Source: Planctomycetaceae bacterium
GTDB lineage: Bacteria; Planctomycetota; Planctomycetia; Planctomycetales; Planctomycetaceae
Length of the DNA stretch: 64,000 nucleotides
Direction: 5' to 3'
Assembly: GCA_021732845.1 (NCBI GenBank)
Contig: JAKFUF010000047.1
Span: 24,155-88,154 of the forward strand
Position numbers and translations under genes: made by a program. Under the pieces are notes generated by a model. It saw only the letters and a program-made list of their open reading frames with translations. It did not search any database and was not told the origin of the DNA. Of this stretch, positions 45,344 to 54,816 are shown piece by piece (position 1 is the stretch's first letter; each line of letters opens with the position of its first letter).

Positions 45344-48300
45344 TCATGTGGCCACGGCAGGGGCTCCGAACTTCTCCATGGCAACCAGCTTGATGCCTTT
45401 CAGGTCGAGCTTTCCCGTACCCAAAATGGGGATTTCGTCCACCTGCATGAACGCATCCCGCCCGGGAATCCAGAGGTTGGGCAGGTCGCGCTCGCCGAGT
45501 TCCTTGAGAATTTCATCGGGCGTTTTGTGGACCGCCTTGTGGACCACGATCAACCGCTCGCCTTTTCGTTCGTCCGGCACCGACGTGACAACCGCCTTCA
45601 CGTCCTGTTCTTCGCCAGGCAGGGCCAGGATCTGGTTGATCATGCTTTCCACCTGGAGGTGGGGGACCATCTCGCCGCCGATCTTTGAAAACCGGCTCTG
45701 CCGGTCGGTGATCGTAATAAAACCGTCGCTGTCGATCTTGGCGATGTCCCCGGTCACGTACCAGCCGTCTTTAATGACCTTGGCGGTCTGCTCGGGCTTG
45801 TTCAGGTAACCCTGCATCACGTTGGGCCCCTTGATGAGCAGCAGCCCCGGTTCGTTCACACCCAGTTCCACCCAGGTGTCAGGATCCACGATGCGGGCAT
45901 TGGTGTCGGGAATCGGCCGTCCAACGGTTCCCTCGCGCGTCCCCTGCTGCATGTAGCCGTTGGTGCGATAGTCGGGAATGTTGACCGAGGCGAGCGGCGA
46001 CAGCTCCGTGGTGCCGTAGCCCTCGATCGGCCGGACCTTGAATTTCTCTTCAAAGGCCGCCGCCAGGTCGATCGGCATCTTTTCAGCGCCGACCACCACC
46101 AGGTTGAGCGATTTGAACTGCTCCGACTCGCACCGCTTGATGTAGCCCCGCAGAAATGTCGGAGTCGACATCAGAATGGTCACCTTGTGCTTCTCGCACA
46201 ACTGACCGACGGTCCGCGCGTCGAGCGGGTTGTAGTGGTAAACCGCCTGGGCATCCAGACAGAGTGGCGTCCACAGGGTCACCGTGAAGCCGAAGGAATG
46301 GAAGAATGGCAGCACGCCCAGCAATGAATCGTTCGCGTTCAACTGCAGCAGTTTGTCGATGGCGTCGATGTTTGAGCCAATGTTGTGCATCGTCAACATC
46401 ACCCCCTTCGGCTCGCCGGTCGAACCCGAGGTGAAGATGATGGTCGCCAGGTCATTTGCCTTGACGCGGGTCAGCCCCAGCCGGCGTTCCAGCACCCAGA
46501 TCGGCTCGAGATACGCCTGCACGCCGGTGACCAGCTTGTCCAACAGGCCAACTTTGGGGGCGAAATCTTCCAGATAGACGAACTCGGCGTTGAGTTCGAA
46601 TTTCATCTTCTCCAGGAACTTCCGGCTGGTGATCACATGCCGGATTTTGCACTGTTCCACGCAGTGGTTGAGGGTGTCCTGGGTCACAGTATAGTTCAGG
46701 TTGACTGGCACGCGGCGCGACAGCGACAGCGCGGTGTTCACCAGCGTGCCCCCCACCGAGGGCGGCAGCAACACGCCGACCATTTGCTCATCCGGGGCCA
46801 GCAGCCGGCCCAGCACACGCCGGACAATCAGCGACCGCATCAGCGTTTGCCCGCCGCTGAGGCTGGAGCCCGTGGAGTCGGATACTTTCGTCTGAAACAT
46901 CTTTGAGCGGCACTTGCGCAGGAACTGCCGGACCGGCGCGGCCCGCCGCTCCAGGCGATATTCTCCGGCGGTGATCCCCAGGTCGAGCACTTTCTGCCGG
47001 ACCATGTGCACATCGGTGGGGTTGACGATCGGCTCGCCAAAGACGAAGGCCACGTCATACGGCCAGTTGCGCGGACGCTTCCAGAAGAACTTTCCACCAC
47101 GGTAGCTGAAGACACTGCCCCACAGGCCATCCAGATACAGCGGAACAATCGGGCAACCCGTCCCCTCAATGATCTTCATGAGTCCCCGCTGGAACGGCAG
47201 GACCTGCCCCAGTCGCGTGAGCGCCCCTTCGGCGAAGATGCAGACCAGTTCGCCTTCTTCGACCGCCTTCCGCGCCGCCTGCAGTGAACGGACCACCGAC
47301 TTGGGTCCTTCGCTGGGGTTGATGGGGATCGTCCGCATCGTGGCGGCCATCCACCCGATAAACCCCTTTGTGATGTTGTCCGAGTGCGCGATCATGCGGA
47401 TCGGCCGCCGCATCATGATCATCAGCAGGACGCCGTCGATCCATGTGACGTGGTTGGAAACGATCAGCGCGCCGCCCTCGGCCGGCACGTGATTCTCGCC
47501 ATAGATCCGCACGCGATAGAGAAACTGGCTGGACAGCCACACGATGAAACGCAGCGCCGCCGACGGAATGAGGAAAAAGATGTACCAGACAACCGGAATG
47601 GTGATCAGCCCCGCCAGCAGGAAAATCAAGCGGGGGGAGACAAATGGGACCATTTGCGCCGCGGCACCGGCCACGGCGATGTTCCGTGGAAATGTCAGCA
47701 GGTAGAACAGTCCGGCCACGCCGATCATGGAGGAGAATGTCAGCAGATTCGTGGCGGCCAATATATTGCCGCGGGCTTCCGGTGGACTTCGGTCCTGGAG
47801 GTATGCCTCCAACGGAACATCGAACAATCCCGAACTGATCCCCAGCAGCAACAACCAAATGATCGTGACCACAAAGGCAAACATTGAGGTGCCCAGGGCG
47901 CCCGTGATGAAGAGCCCCGCCAGGGACAGCACCATCCCGGCGGCTCCTACGGGAATGATCCCCAATTCGACTTTGCCGCGTGACCAGATGCCCGCGAGCA
48001 CGCTGCCGAACCCTACACCAACCACCAGCACTGCCAGGAGGATGCCTTTGGACTGCGGAGCACCAAGTACCTGGGAGGCATAAAGCGGGATGTTGAGATT
48101 GGCCAGTGACGCCAGCGACCAGAAGAATGCCACCCCAATCGCCGTGCGCAAAATCGGCTTGGAGGCCCAGAGCTGCCGCATCTGGTGGCTATACCCGGCA
48201 AACGGGTTGACTGGAAAGGGGATGTGAACCGCTGGATTGGGAACTCGGCGAATCAAAGTACTTGAAAGCACGCCGCCAAGAGCCACCGCCAAAAATGCCG

Positions 48301-48994
48301 CGCCGGGGATCCACAAATTGCGGAACTCGGCGGGGGCGGTGGTCTTCTCCTTGGCTTCCGCGGGGGAACCGACCACCAATGTGGGACTGATGGTGGCTTT
48401 GGCGGCGATCGGAGCGACGGGAACCGCCTTGGGAGGTGCCACAACCTCATACAGCGCGAAGCCGGCAATAGTGCCCATGGCGGCCGCGGTAATCGTTGCC
48501 AATCCCATCACACCGTTACCCAGAGAGAGCTTGGACGAGGGCACGAGTTCGGGAATGATCCCCGATTTCGCGGGGGCATACAGGGCGCTTTGCGCACCCA
48601 AAACGAAGACGAAGCAGAACATCAGGGGGATGCTGACCGTCCAGATGGCAATGCCGCCCAGGATGGCAATCAGAATCTCTGCCACCTTGCAGGCGATGAT
48701 CACCTTGCGTTTGCTGAACCGGTCGGCGAACCAGCCGGCGTGCGTCGCCAGCACCACATACGGGATGGTCATGCAGACCAGTCCGATCGACAGCACCGCG
48801 CCCTCCTGGCTTGCTCCCAGAACGGCCGTGCCCATCGAGACCGCCAGCCAGCGGTACATGTTGTCATTGATCGTCCCCAGGAACTGGGTGATCACCAGCC
48901 CGATGAAACTGAGCGAACCCAGTCCGTCGCGGTGCTCAGCCGGAGTGGTCTTGGAATCCTGAGCGCCTGCCGGCGCGGAAGTGTTCGTTGTCAC
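45344..48994 (-). CDS. aas: MFS transporter-PlsC acyltransferase-acyl-ACP synthetase fusion, Aas/LplT-like (1216 aa)
   Basis: Residues about 25-500 are an MFS/LplT-like transporter with about 12 helices and an extra hydrophilic insert near 175-230 (APPKAVPVAPIAAK). Residues 505-695 are a PlsC acyltransferase with NHVTWIDG and FAEGALTRLGQ. Residues 720-1210 form an AMP-binding synthetase with IIFTSGSTGEPKGVML, GYGTTELSP and WYVTGDIAKID. In E. coli LplT imports lysophospholipid and Aas reacylates it; here the three activities are on one chain. GTG 48994 is the start. It may also support fatty-acid uptake. Confidence 0.93.
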   Translation of the reverse strand: MTTNTSAPAGAQDSKTTPAEHRDGLGSLSFIGLVITQFLGTINDNMYRWLAVSMGTAVLGASQEGAVLSIGLVCMTIPYVVLATHAGWFADRFSKRKVIIACKVAEILIAILGGIAIWTVSIPLMFCFVFVLGAQSALYAPAKSGIIPELVPSSKLSLGNGVMGLATITAAAMGTIAGFALYEVVAPPKAVPVAPIAAKATISPTLVVGSPAEAKEKTTAPAEFRNLWIPGAAFLAVALGGVLSSTLIRRVPNPAVHIPFPVNPFAGYSHQMRQLWASKPILRTAIGVAFFWSLASLANLNIPLYASQVLGAPQSKGILLAVLVVGVGFGSVLAGIWSRGKVELGIIPVGAAGMVLSLAGLFITGALGTSMFAFVVTIIWLLLLGISSGLFDVPLEAYLQDRSPPEARGNILAATNLLTFSSMIGVAGLFYLLTFPRNIAVAGAAAQMVPFVSPRLIFLLAGLITIPVVWYIFFLIPSAALRFIVWLSSQFLYRVRIYGENHVPAEGGALIVSNHVTWIDGVLLMIMMRRPIRMIAHSDNITKGFIGWMAATMRTIPINPSEGPKSVVRSLQAARKAVEEGELVCIFAEGALTRLGQVLPFQRGLMKIIEGTGCPIVPLYLDGLWGSVFSYRGGKFFWKRPRNWPYDVAFVFGEPIVNPTDVHMVRQKVLDLGITAGEYRLERRAAPVRQFLRKCRSKMFQTKVSDSTGSSLSGGQTLMRSLIVRRVLGRLLAPDEQMVGVLLPPSVGGTLVNTALSLSRRVPVNLNYTVTQDTLNHCVEQCKIRHVITSRKFLEKMKFELNAEFVYLEDFAPKVGLLDKLVTGVQAYLEPIWVLERRLGLTRVKANDLATIIFTSGSTGEPKGVMLTMHNIGSNIDAIDKLLQLNANDSLLGVLPFFHSFGFTVTLWTPLCLDAQAVYHYNPLDARTVGQLCEKHKVTILMSTPTFLRGYIKRCESEQFKSLNLVVVGAEKMPIDLAAAFEEKFKVRPIEGYGTTELSPLASVNIPDYRTNGYMQQGTREGTVGRPIPDTNARIVDPDTWVELGVNEPGLLLIKGPNVMQGYLNKPEQTAKVIKDGWYVTGDIAKIDSDGFITITDRQSRFSKIGGEMVPHLQVESMINQILALPGEEQDVKAVVTSVPDERKGERLIVVHKAVHKTPDEILKELGERDLPNLWIPGRDAFMQVDEIPILGTGKLDLKGIKLVAMEKFGAPAVAT

Positions 48995-49278
48995 GGGGAC
49001 TGCCCTGCAGTGAGTTCGCCTGGCTGGATTGCCGAATGGCCATCGCCCCCAACTGGTTCACTTTGCCGGTGGCCAATTGGAAAGGATGCGGGCTCACACT
49101 ACGGCACCCTGCCGAATCACGCAAGTGCCCGCTGCCAATCGATCAGGCGGGACAGCGGACAACATATCACGCGGCGATCCAGGTTTGACGGGATTGACCG
49201 CCGCGCGGGGCAAAACTTCGTGGAATTTGTCATCGCTGAAGATTGGCGTTATCGTGCCGACGAGGCGGAATTGAGTCA

Positions 49279-50865
49279 ATGGATGAATTCCCGCTTGGCA
49301 TTGATTTCCGCGTGGAGTTTCGCGTGCTGCACATCTTGACGGCTGGTGCCGAGCGGGCATTGAAGCGGGCGGCGCTGCTGGCGACGGCGATGAACGGCAG
49401 CACTGTTGAACCACTGCATCTTTTGTGGGCCATGGTACTTGACGAATCGCGGGCGACCGCCGTGCTGCTGGAACAGGGGCTCAATCCCGAGAAACTCCGC
49501 GGCCACTGGCCCTTGCCTGAAGGCTACGATCCGCAAGTCGACGATGCGCGCTTCCCGGCAGGCGACCCCGTGGCTCAGCAGAGCGAGGCCCTGCAGGCGG
49601 TCATCTACAATGCCCGCCGGGAGGCGGTCGCCGCTGGCTTGGGAGAAATTGGCACGGAATTCCTGTTGTGGGGTCTGGTTTCGGTAGACTCTTCCATTCA
49701 GTCCCTCCTGCACTCACACGGGTTGACGCCGCATCTCGTGGGTCGGCGATCGCTGGAGCAGGCGGGCGTGGCCCTGGAGCCACTGCCGATGGAGGAGGCC
49801 ATCGATCCACCAGACGCGACGGCCTCCGACCGGGCGGATGCCTGGAGGATTCTGGACGCCGCCGCGAATCGGGTCCGCGAAGGTCTGCGAGTGCTGGAAG
49901 ACTACGCAAGGTTCGCGCTCGACGACAAGTTCCTCACCTCACAATTGAAGGACTGGCGGCATGGCTTCACGGCGGCCGTCCGGCGACTGGACTCGGCGTC
50001 CCTGCTGGCCTTCCGTGACACGCCGGGCGATGTGGGAACAGTCATCCATACCCGGCAGGAGCGCGCACGGGAAACGCTGCTGGACGTGGCGACGGCCGCC
50101 TTCAAACGCGTGCAGGAGGCGGCACGAACGCTGGAAGAGTGCGGAAAGATCATTGATGGCGAGTTTTCCGAACGTGTTGAAGCGCTGCGCTATCAACTCT
50201 ACACGCTGGAAAAGATGGTGCTGCAGACAGCGTTGAGCCACGACCGGTTCGAGGGCCGCCTGCTGTACCTGTTGTTGACGGAAGCGCTGTGCCCAGCCGG
50301 ATCCGGGCCGGTGGTGCGGGCGGCCCTGGCGGCGGGAGTGGGCATCATCCAGGTGCGGGAAAAGGAAATGTCCGACCGCCGCCTGCTCGCGCATGGGCGG
50401 CGGGTCCGCGATTGGACGGCAAAGGCCGGCGCGCTCTTTATCATGAACGACCGGCCCGACCTGGCGGTCCTGACCGGGGCGGACGGTGTTCACGTCGGCC
50501 AGGATGAGTTGCCCGTCCGTGAAGCCCGCCGGATCCTTGGGCCGAACAAGCTCGTCGGGGTGTCGACGCATACCATCGAGCAGGCGCGCCAAGCCGTGCG
50601 GGACGGTGCCGATTACATCGGCGTGGGTCCCGTGTTCCCGTCCACAACGAAGTCCTTCGATGCCTTTGCTGGTCTGGAGTTCGTCCGGCAGGTGGCAGAA
50701 GAAATCACGCTGCCTGCGTTTCCCATCGGTGGCATCAATGCCCAAAACATTGCTTCGGTCCGCGCGGCGGGCGCAACCCGTGCCGCCGTCAGCGGTGCGA
50801 TTTGCGGTGCCACCGATCCCGCCGCAGCCACGGAAGAGCTGCGGAGGCAGCTTGAGGCTTCATAA
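49279..50865 (+). CDS. thiE: Clp_N-like/ThiD2/thiamine-phosphate synthase fusion (528 aa)
   Basis: The last 200 residues are a complete ThiE TIM barrel: IIQVREKEMSDRRLL, LFIMNDRPDLAVLTGADGVH, LVGVSTHT, DYIGVGPVFPSTTK and FPIGGINAQN. It joins HMP-PP and thiazole phosphate to thiamine phosphate. The preceding 120 residues (WRILDAAANRVREGLRVLED and on) are the ThiD2 domain found before ThiE in Planctomycetes and Cyanobacteria. The first 150 residues contain two Clp_N-like helical repeats (VLHILTAGAERALKRAALLA), which is unusual. No TPP riboswitch pattern precedes the start. The start is set at ATG 49279, with no obvious ribosome site. Confidence 0.88.
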   Translation: MDEFPLGIDFRVEFRVLHILTAGAERALKRAALLATAMNGSTVEPLHLLWAMVLDESRATAVLLEQGLNPEKLRGHWPLPEGYDPQVDDARFPAGDPVAQQSEALQAVIYNARREAVAAGLGEIGTEFLLWGLVSVDSSIQSLLHSHGLTPHLVGRRSLEQAGVALEPLPMEEAIDPPDATASDRADAWRILDAAANRVREGLRVLEDYARFALDDKFLTSQLKDWRHGFTAAVRRLDSASLLAFRDTPGDVGTVIHTRQERARETLLDVATAAFKRVQEAARTLEECGKIIDGEFSERVEALRYQLYTLEKMVLQTALSHDRFEGRLLYLLLTEALCPAGSGPVVRAALAAGVGIIQVREKEMSDRRLLAHGRRVRDWTAKAGALFIMNDRPDLAVLTGADGVHVGQDELPVREARRILGPNKLVGVSTHTIEQARQAVRDGADYIGVGPVFPSTTKSFDAFAGLEFVRQVAEEITLPAFPIGGINAQNIASVRAAGATRAAVSGAICGATDPAAATEELRRQLEAS

Positions 50866-50883
50866 AACTGCGTGATAATCTGC

Positions 50884-51594
50884 TCAGGAGCGTGTGCTGT
50901 CGGTGGTCTGGGCGGCCAGGAAGTGCGGAGCACGCAGCGGCTGGGCGGGGTCGAGGCGGACCATCAGGACGGAAGCCACGAGTTGGGCGACCGAGTCCAC
51001 GCCGAGTTTTCGAAAAATCTGCTGGCGGTGGGCTTCGATGGTGCGCAGCCCGAGTTCCTGATCCTGGGCGATGCTCTTGTTGGACCGGCCGGCGATGATC
51101 GCGTCCATTACGGTCCGCTCGTTGGGGGTCAGCAGCCGCATCCGGCTGCGAACTTCGCGCGCGTGCGGCAGGCCGATTTCCCGTTGCAGGTCCGCCTGCA
51201 CGCGTCGTGTTGCGGCCTCCTGCAGGGCGGACTTCAGTTCTCCCAGTTCATACGGCCTGGGCAGGACGGAGATCGCACCCAGGGCCATCGCCTCCACGGC
51301 CAGCCGAACGGTTGACTGATCCGAAACGAAAATGACCGCCACCCCCGCGCCCTGCCCCAGGCGGCGCAAAAGGTCCAAGCCAGGCATGCCGGGCAGGACA
51401 AAATCGCAGAGCACGCACCCGGGCCGCGAAGCTTCTGGCGTTGCCAAATAGGCCTCGGCCGTGGGGTGGATGTCTGCGGCGATCCCCAGGTGGCTCAGCT
51501 CCAACCGCAATTCATCAGCCAAGGCGGGGTTGCCCTGAACAATCGACGCGGTTTTCGGTGCCGATCCAGGAGGGCCATGGGTGAAGGAATGCAT
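50884..51594 (-). CDS. FixJ/NarL-type response regulator with LuxR DNA-binding domain (236 aa)
   Basis: The N-terminal receiver has the phospho-acceptor Asp in VLCDFVLPGMPG, Ser/Thr in FVSDQS and a Lys-site position occupied by Arg (LPRPYELGEL). The C-terminal LuxR HTH reads LTPNERTVMDAIIAGRSNKSIA and RTIEAHRQQIFRKLGV. The missing Lys may alter phosphorylation. It is convergent with thiE and divergent from cheX. Start 51594 is chosen; 51639 is an alternative with weak support for either. Confidence 0.88.
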   Translation of the reverse strand: MHSFTHGPPGSAPKTASIVQGNPALADELRLELSHLGIAADIHPTAEAYLATPEASRPGCVLCDFVLPGMPGLDLLRRLGQGAGVAVIFVSDQSTVRLAVEAMALGAISVLPRPYELGELKSALQEAATRRVQADLQREIGLPHAREVRSRMRLLTPNERTVMDAIIAGRSNKSIAQDQELGLRTIEAHRQQIFRKLGVDSVAQLVASVLMVRLDPAQPLRAPHFLAAQTTDSTRS

Positions 51595-51939
51595 TAAGGG
51601 CCTGACGCAAGAGTTCAGAGTGCCATTCGGTGTAGGCATGCACGGTTCTCGGACACCGACAGTGGACCAAGTGCAAGGCCTGCCAAGGGATCCGCGACAG
51701 GTGTGCCGGCATCGTGCAATTTCACTGAGGTTTGTCTAAGGCATCGGACGTGTCGCTCTGGAGACATGAGTATTGAGGGTTTGCGCGGCACAATCGTTGC
51801 GTCCTGCCCACCAGTGTAGAGTTTTTACCTCAACCCGCACCGAATGTGGCGTTTTGGAAATCTCAGGAGCTAAGGTTTGACCGCGTGGCAACTTGCTGCC
51901 ATGACGACGATGATTTCGCGGCGCTCCATTGGTGAACAC
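51595..51939. other. Divergent intergenic region, no gene seen
   Basis: This 345-bp gap separates the LuxR-type regulator from cheX. Short TTG-rich -35-like hexamers are present, but none pairs with a good -10 at 16-18 bp. No repeat of the families described elsewhere is found. Confidence 0.4.
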
Positions 51940-52428
51940 ATGAGTACGGGAACGGCAGCCCCAGCCAATTTGACGACGAGTGTGATCAATCCACTGATCC
52001 AGGCAACGTTCGAAACCTTCGAGATGATGCTGGACTGCAAGTCCCGCAGAACCAGGTTGTCCCTGAAGGACGATACAACCCAGCTTTATCCGATCACCGC
52101 GGTGATTGGGATGACGGGGCAGGCCGCCGGGTCAATCTGCCTCAGCTTCTCTCGGGAAGCGGCATGCACCGCGGTCAAGCGCATGCTGGACATGGATGTC
52201 GACGAAATCACTCCGCTGGTCTGCGACACCGTGGGTGAATTCGCCAACGTGATCGCCGGCAGCGCCAAAGACCGTCTGGCGGACCTGTCGCTGGAGTTGG
52301 GAATTCCCAACATCATCCGCGGACAGAATGTTCAGATCGATTTTCCGTCGAATGCCCAGCCACTGGTCATTCAATTTGAATCGGACATCGGGCCGTTTTT
52401 GATCATCTGCGGGTTTGTCAACCGCTAA
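51940..52428 (+). CDS. cheX: CheX-type chemotaxis phosphatase (162 aa)
   Basis: The protein has the CheX/FliY active-site pattern with acidic and Asn residues in DTVGEFANVIAGSAKDRLA, preceded by GMTGQAAGSICLSFSREAA. CheX dephosphorylates CheY-P. No FliY or flagellar gene is near, and the next gene is a CheY. GGTGA lies upstream of ATG 51940; the in-frame ATGs at 51901 and 51910 would add residues lacking homology. It opens a five-gene signalling run. Confidence 0.8.
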   Translation: MSTGTAAPANLTTSVINPLIQATFETFEMMLDCKSRRTRLSLKDDTTQLYPITAVIGMTGQAAGSICLSFSREAACTAVKRMLDMDVDEITPLVCDTVGEFANVIAGSAKDRLADLSLELGIPNIIRGQNVQIDFPSNAQPLVIQFESDIGPFLIICGFVNR

Positions 52429-52489
52429 CTTGCAAACTCGTCGTGACAACCAACCTCCCAAGTGTTCCCTAAACCTGGAGAGCAGAGCC

Positions 52490-52858
52490 GTGAAAGTGCT
52501 GGTCGTGGACGATTCGGAAATGACGCGGATGGTGGCCAAGAAGACACTCAAATCGTGCGGCATCGCGTATGTGCTGGAGGCCGAGGACGGAGCGAAGGCG
52601 CTGGAGATCTTCAAGCAGACCGCGGTGGATGTGGTCTTCAGCGACTGGAACATGCCGAACATGAACGGCCTGGAACTGCTGATTGAAATCCGCAAACTGA
52701 CCCCCACCGTTCCGGTGATCATGATCACCACCGAGGGCTCACGGGGAAAAATTGTCGAGGCGATTCAGGCCGGTGTCAGCGACTATCTCGTCAAGCCCTT
52801 CACCCCAGTCACGCTCAAGGAGAAGCTGTCAAAATGGGTGCAGGTGGCGCCGGCCTGA
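52490..52858 (+). CDS. cheY: CheY-like response regulator (122 aa)
   Basis: The single-domain receiver shows all active-site residues: VVDDSEMTR, Asp in VVFSDWNMPNMNG, Thr in IMITTEG and Lys in YLVKPFTP. The start is GTG 52490 (VKVLVVDD), with GGAG about 11 nt upstream. It lies 61 bp after cheX, so CheX is probably its phosphatase. The output partner is likely the HD-GYP or PilZ protein encoded next. Confidence 0.9.
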   Translation: MKVLVVDDSEMTRMVAKKTLKSCGIAYVLEAEDGAKALEIFKQTAVDVVFSDWNMPNMNGLELLIEIRKLTPTVPVIMITTEGSRGKIVEAIQAGVSDYLVKPFTPVTLKEKLSKWVQVAPA

Positions 52859-52876
52859 AAGTCATCGCCGTTTCAT

Positions 52877-54304
52877 ATGCCGACCACCTCGTCACTTATC
52901 CTCCCGTTGACAGCGCAGTCATTGCAGGCCATGCCCACCGCGGCTCCCTTGAATCCGATCGTTCCCAAAGGCGAAGTCGCCTCGGCGGCCAGCCTGCAGG
53001 ATGTCCATGCCGACGAGTTGATTGTCGGCAGGCCGCTGGAGTCCCCCCTGTACGACGATCAGGGGGTGCTGCTGCTCGCAAATGGTGCAGTCATCACCAG
53101 CGAAGTCCGGCGGCTGCTCTCCAGCCGGGGCAACGGCCGGGTCCGCATGCATCCCTCCGATGTGCGGCAGGCGACCCTCCAGGCCTTTGCCGGCATGGGG
53201 GGCGGTGGGGCGCTGGCGTTTGATTCGGAACTGACCCGGAAGCTGGACCAGTTGTGCGACACCGGCATTCTGGCGGTGGTCAACAAGGGTCCCGCCGTCA
53301 AGGACAGTGTGGTCATCGTCGGCCGCAAGGGCTACGACCAGGCCCAGCGACAGCAGTTGCAGGAAAAACACGCCCAAAACGATGTGGCCCTGAATCAACT
53401 GATGCAGGAAGCCCTCCGTGGCCGGTCACTGGACGGAAGAGCCGTGGCTGGAATGGCGGCCGACTACCTGCAGCAGTTGATGGCAGACTCAGATTGTGTG
53501 CTGGCCTCGACGCCCGACATGCTCAAAGAGGAAGACCTGGCGGCGCGATCGCTGGAGGTCTCGCTGCTGTCGATGGCCCTGGCCATCGAGATGGGAATGG
53601 ATGCCGAAAACGTCCGCGACATCGGCCTGATCGGCATGGTGCATGACTGGGGGATGCTCCGGGTTCCGCCCAAGATTCGGCAGCTCGACCGGCCGCTGAC
53701 CGCCGTCGAATTCCTCGAAATCCAGCGGCACCCGATCCATTCCCTGGAAATCCTTCAGCAGATGACCTCGCTCCCCAAAACGGTCGCGCTGGTCTCCTAC
53801 CAGATCCACGAACAGCCGAACAGGCAGGGATACCCGCGCGGCCGCAGTGAGAACTCGATTCATCCCTTTGCCCATGTGATCCATGTGGCCGACAGCTATC
53901 TGGCACTCACCGCGGTGCGGCCGCACCGGCCGGCGCTGATGCCCTACGCCGCCATGGAGTGCATGCTCTGGCAGGGCAAGGAGGGCGTCGTGGACCGGAA
54001 GGCGGTCAAGGCGCTCCTGCAGATGCTGTCGCTGTTCCCGTTGAAAAGCTTCGTGGCACTCTCTGACGGAACCGTGGCCCGGGTCATGCGCCGCAGTCCG
54101 AAATCTTATGCCACGCCCATCGTGCTGCGGATTCAACACGCCGACGGCACCGCCGCCGATCCCATGGACGACGACAACTTGATTGACCTTGCGGAGAATC
54201 CTTTGAAAGTCCAGCAGGCGCTGCCCACTCCTGGCAGCGGCGAAGTGGCGATGAGCCCGGAGTTCTTGAAGCAGACCCGCGGCGCTGGCCGCGGGCGTGC
54301 ATGA
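52877..54304 (+). CDS. HD-GYP-like domain protein with degenerate active site (475 aa)
   Basis: The N-terminal part (LIVGRPLESPLYDDQGVLLL) is the usual module before HD-GYP domains. The HD-GYP region spans about 220-345: MVHDWGM in place of HDIGK, QRHPIHSLEIL, YQIHEQPNRQGYPRG in place of HHExxDGxGYP, and HVADSYLALT. The first His of HHE is Ile and the DG pair is changed, so a c-di-GMP phosphodiesterase activity is doubtful. A further 120-residue C-terminal domain follows. It lies 18 bp after cheY. ATG 52931 is a possible shorter start. Confidence 0.85.
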   Translation: MPTTSSLILPLTAQSLQAMPTAAPLNPIVPKGEVASAASLQDVHADELIVGRPLESPLYDDQGVLLLANGAVITSEVRRLLSSRGNGRVRMHPSDVRQATLQAFAGMGGGGALAFDSELTRKLDQLCDTGILAVVNKGPAVKDSVVIVGRKGYDQAQRQQLQEKHAQNDVALNQLMQEALRGRSLDGRAVAGMAADYLQQLMADSDCVLASTPDMLKEEDLAARSLEVSLLSMALAIEMGMDAENVRDIGLIGMVHDWGMLRVPPKIRQLDRPLTAVEFLEIQRHPIHSLEILQQMTSLPKTVALVSYQIHEQPNRQGYPRGRSENSIHPFAHVIHVADSYLALTAVRPHRPALMPYAAMECMLWQGKEGVVDRKAVKALLQMLSLFPLKSFVALSDGTVARVMRRSPKSYATPIVLRIQHADGTAADPMDDDNLIDLAENPLKVQQALPTPGSGEVAMSPEFLKQTRGAGRGRA

Positions 54305-54310
54305 ACGGTC

Positions 54311-54720
54311 GGCATTGCCACCGAGTTCCTTGAGATCAAGCGGCATCCGATTCGGTCGCTCACATTGTCCGCGCCATGTAATGCACCCTGCGTCAGAGCA
54401 AGGAGGGACGGCTGGAACGCAACGCGGTAAAGGCCTTGTTGCAGGCATTGTTGTTGTTTCCGCTCAAAAGTTTTGTTGTGCTTTACGACGGAAGCATTGC
54501 CCATGTCCTCCGCCGCAATCCGACGGACTATGCTTTACCGATTGTCCTGCGGGTCCAGGACTCTCAACGAAAGCTTGCGGACCATGCGGACGACGCCAAT
54601 CTGATTGACCTGGCCGCGGGCCAGATCACGGTGCGGCAGGCGCTGCCAACTCCGGGCAAGAACGAGGTGGCGCTGAACCCGGAGTTTTTGAACCAGGCCC
54701 GCGACACTTCGACCCGGTAG
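54311..54720 (+). pseudogene. Decayed partial duplicate of the HD-GYP-like gene
   Basis: The DNA right after the HD-GYP stop repeats its 3' part. 54311-54372 resembles the TAVEFLEIQRHPIHSL coding region, then a jump of about 70 codons joins it to AMECMLWQGKEG, where TAA interrupts the frame. From 54436 an intact frame gives FPLKSFVVLYDGS through LPTPGKNEVALNPEFL, about 65% identical to the C-terminus of the full gene. It may still express a 94-residue C-terminal domain. Confidence 0.75.
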
Positions 54721-54816
54721 CAAACCACACAGGATCCCAGGCTAATCCCCCACAACACCGATTCAGGGAGTTTTCCCTGCGCATGGCCGCTCGCTGGCGA
54801 TGGGAAAAATGACGAT

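Noticed and set aside
43635..45809. Plus-strand open frame of about 720 codons
   Set aside because: Antisense to rhaB and the end of the Aas-like gene, with no family motifs.
49000..49278. TPP riboswitch upstream of thiE
   Set aside because: The conserved CUGAGA and ACCUGAU segments are missing.
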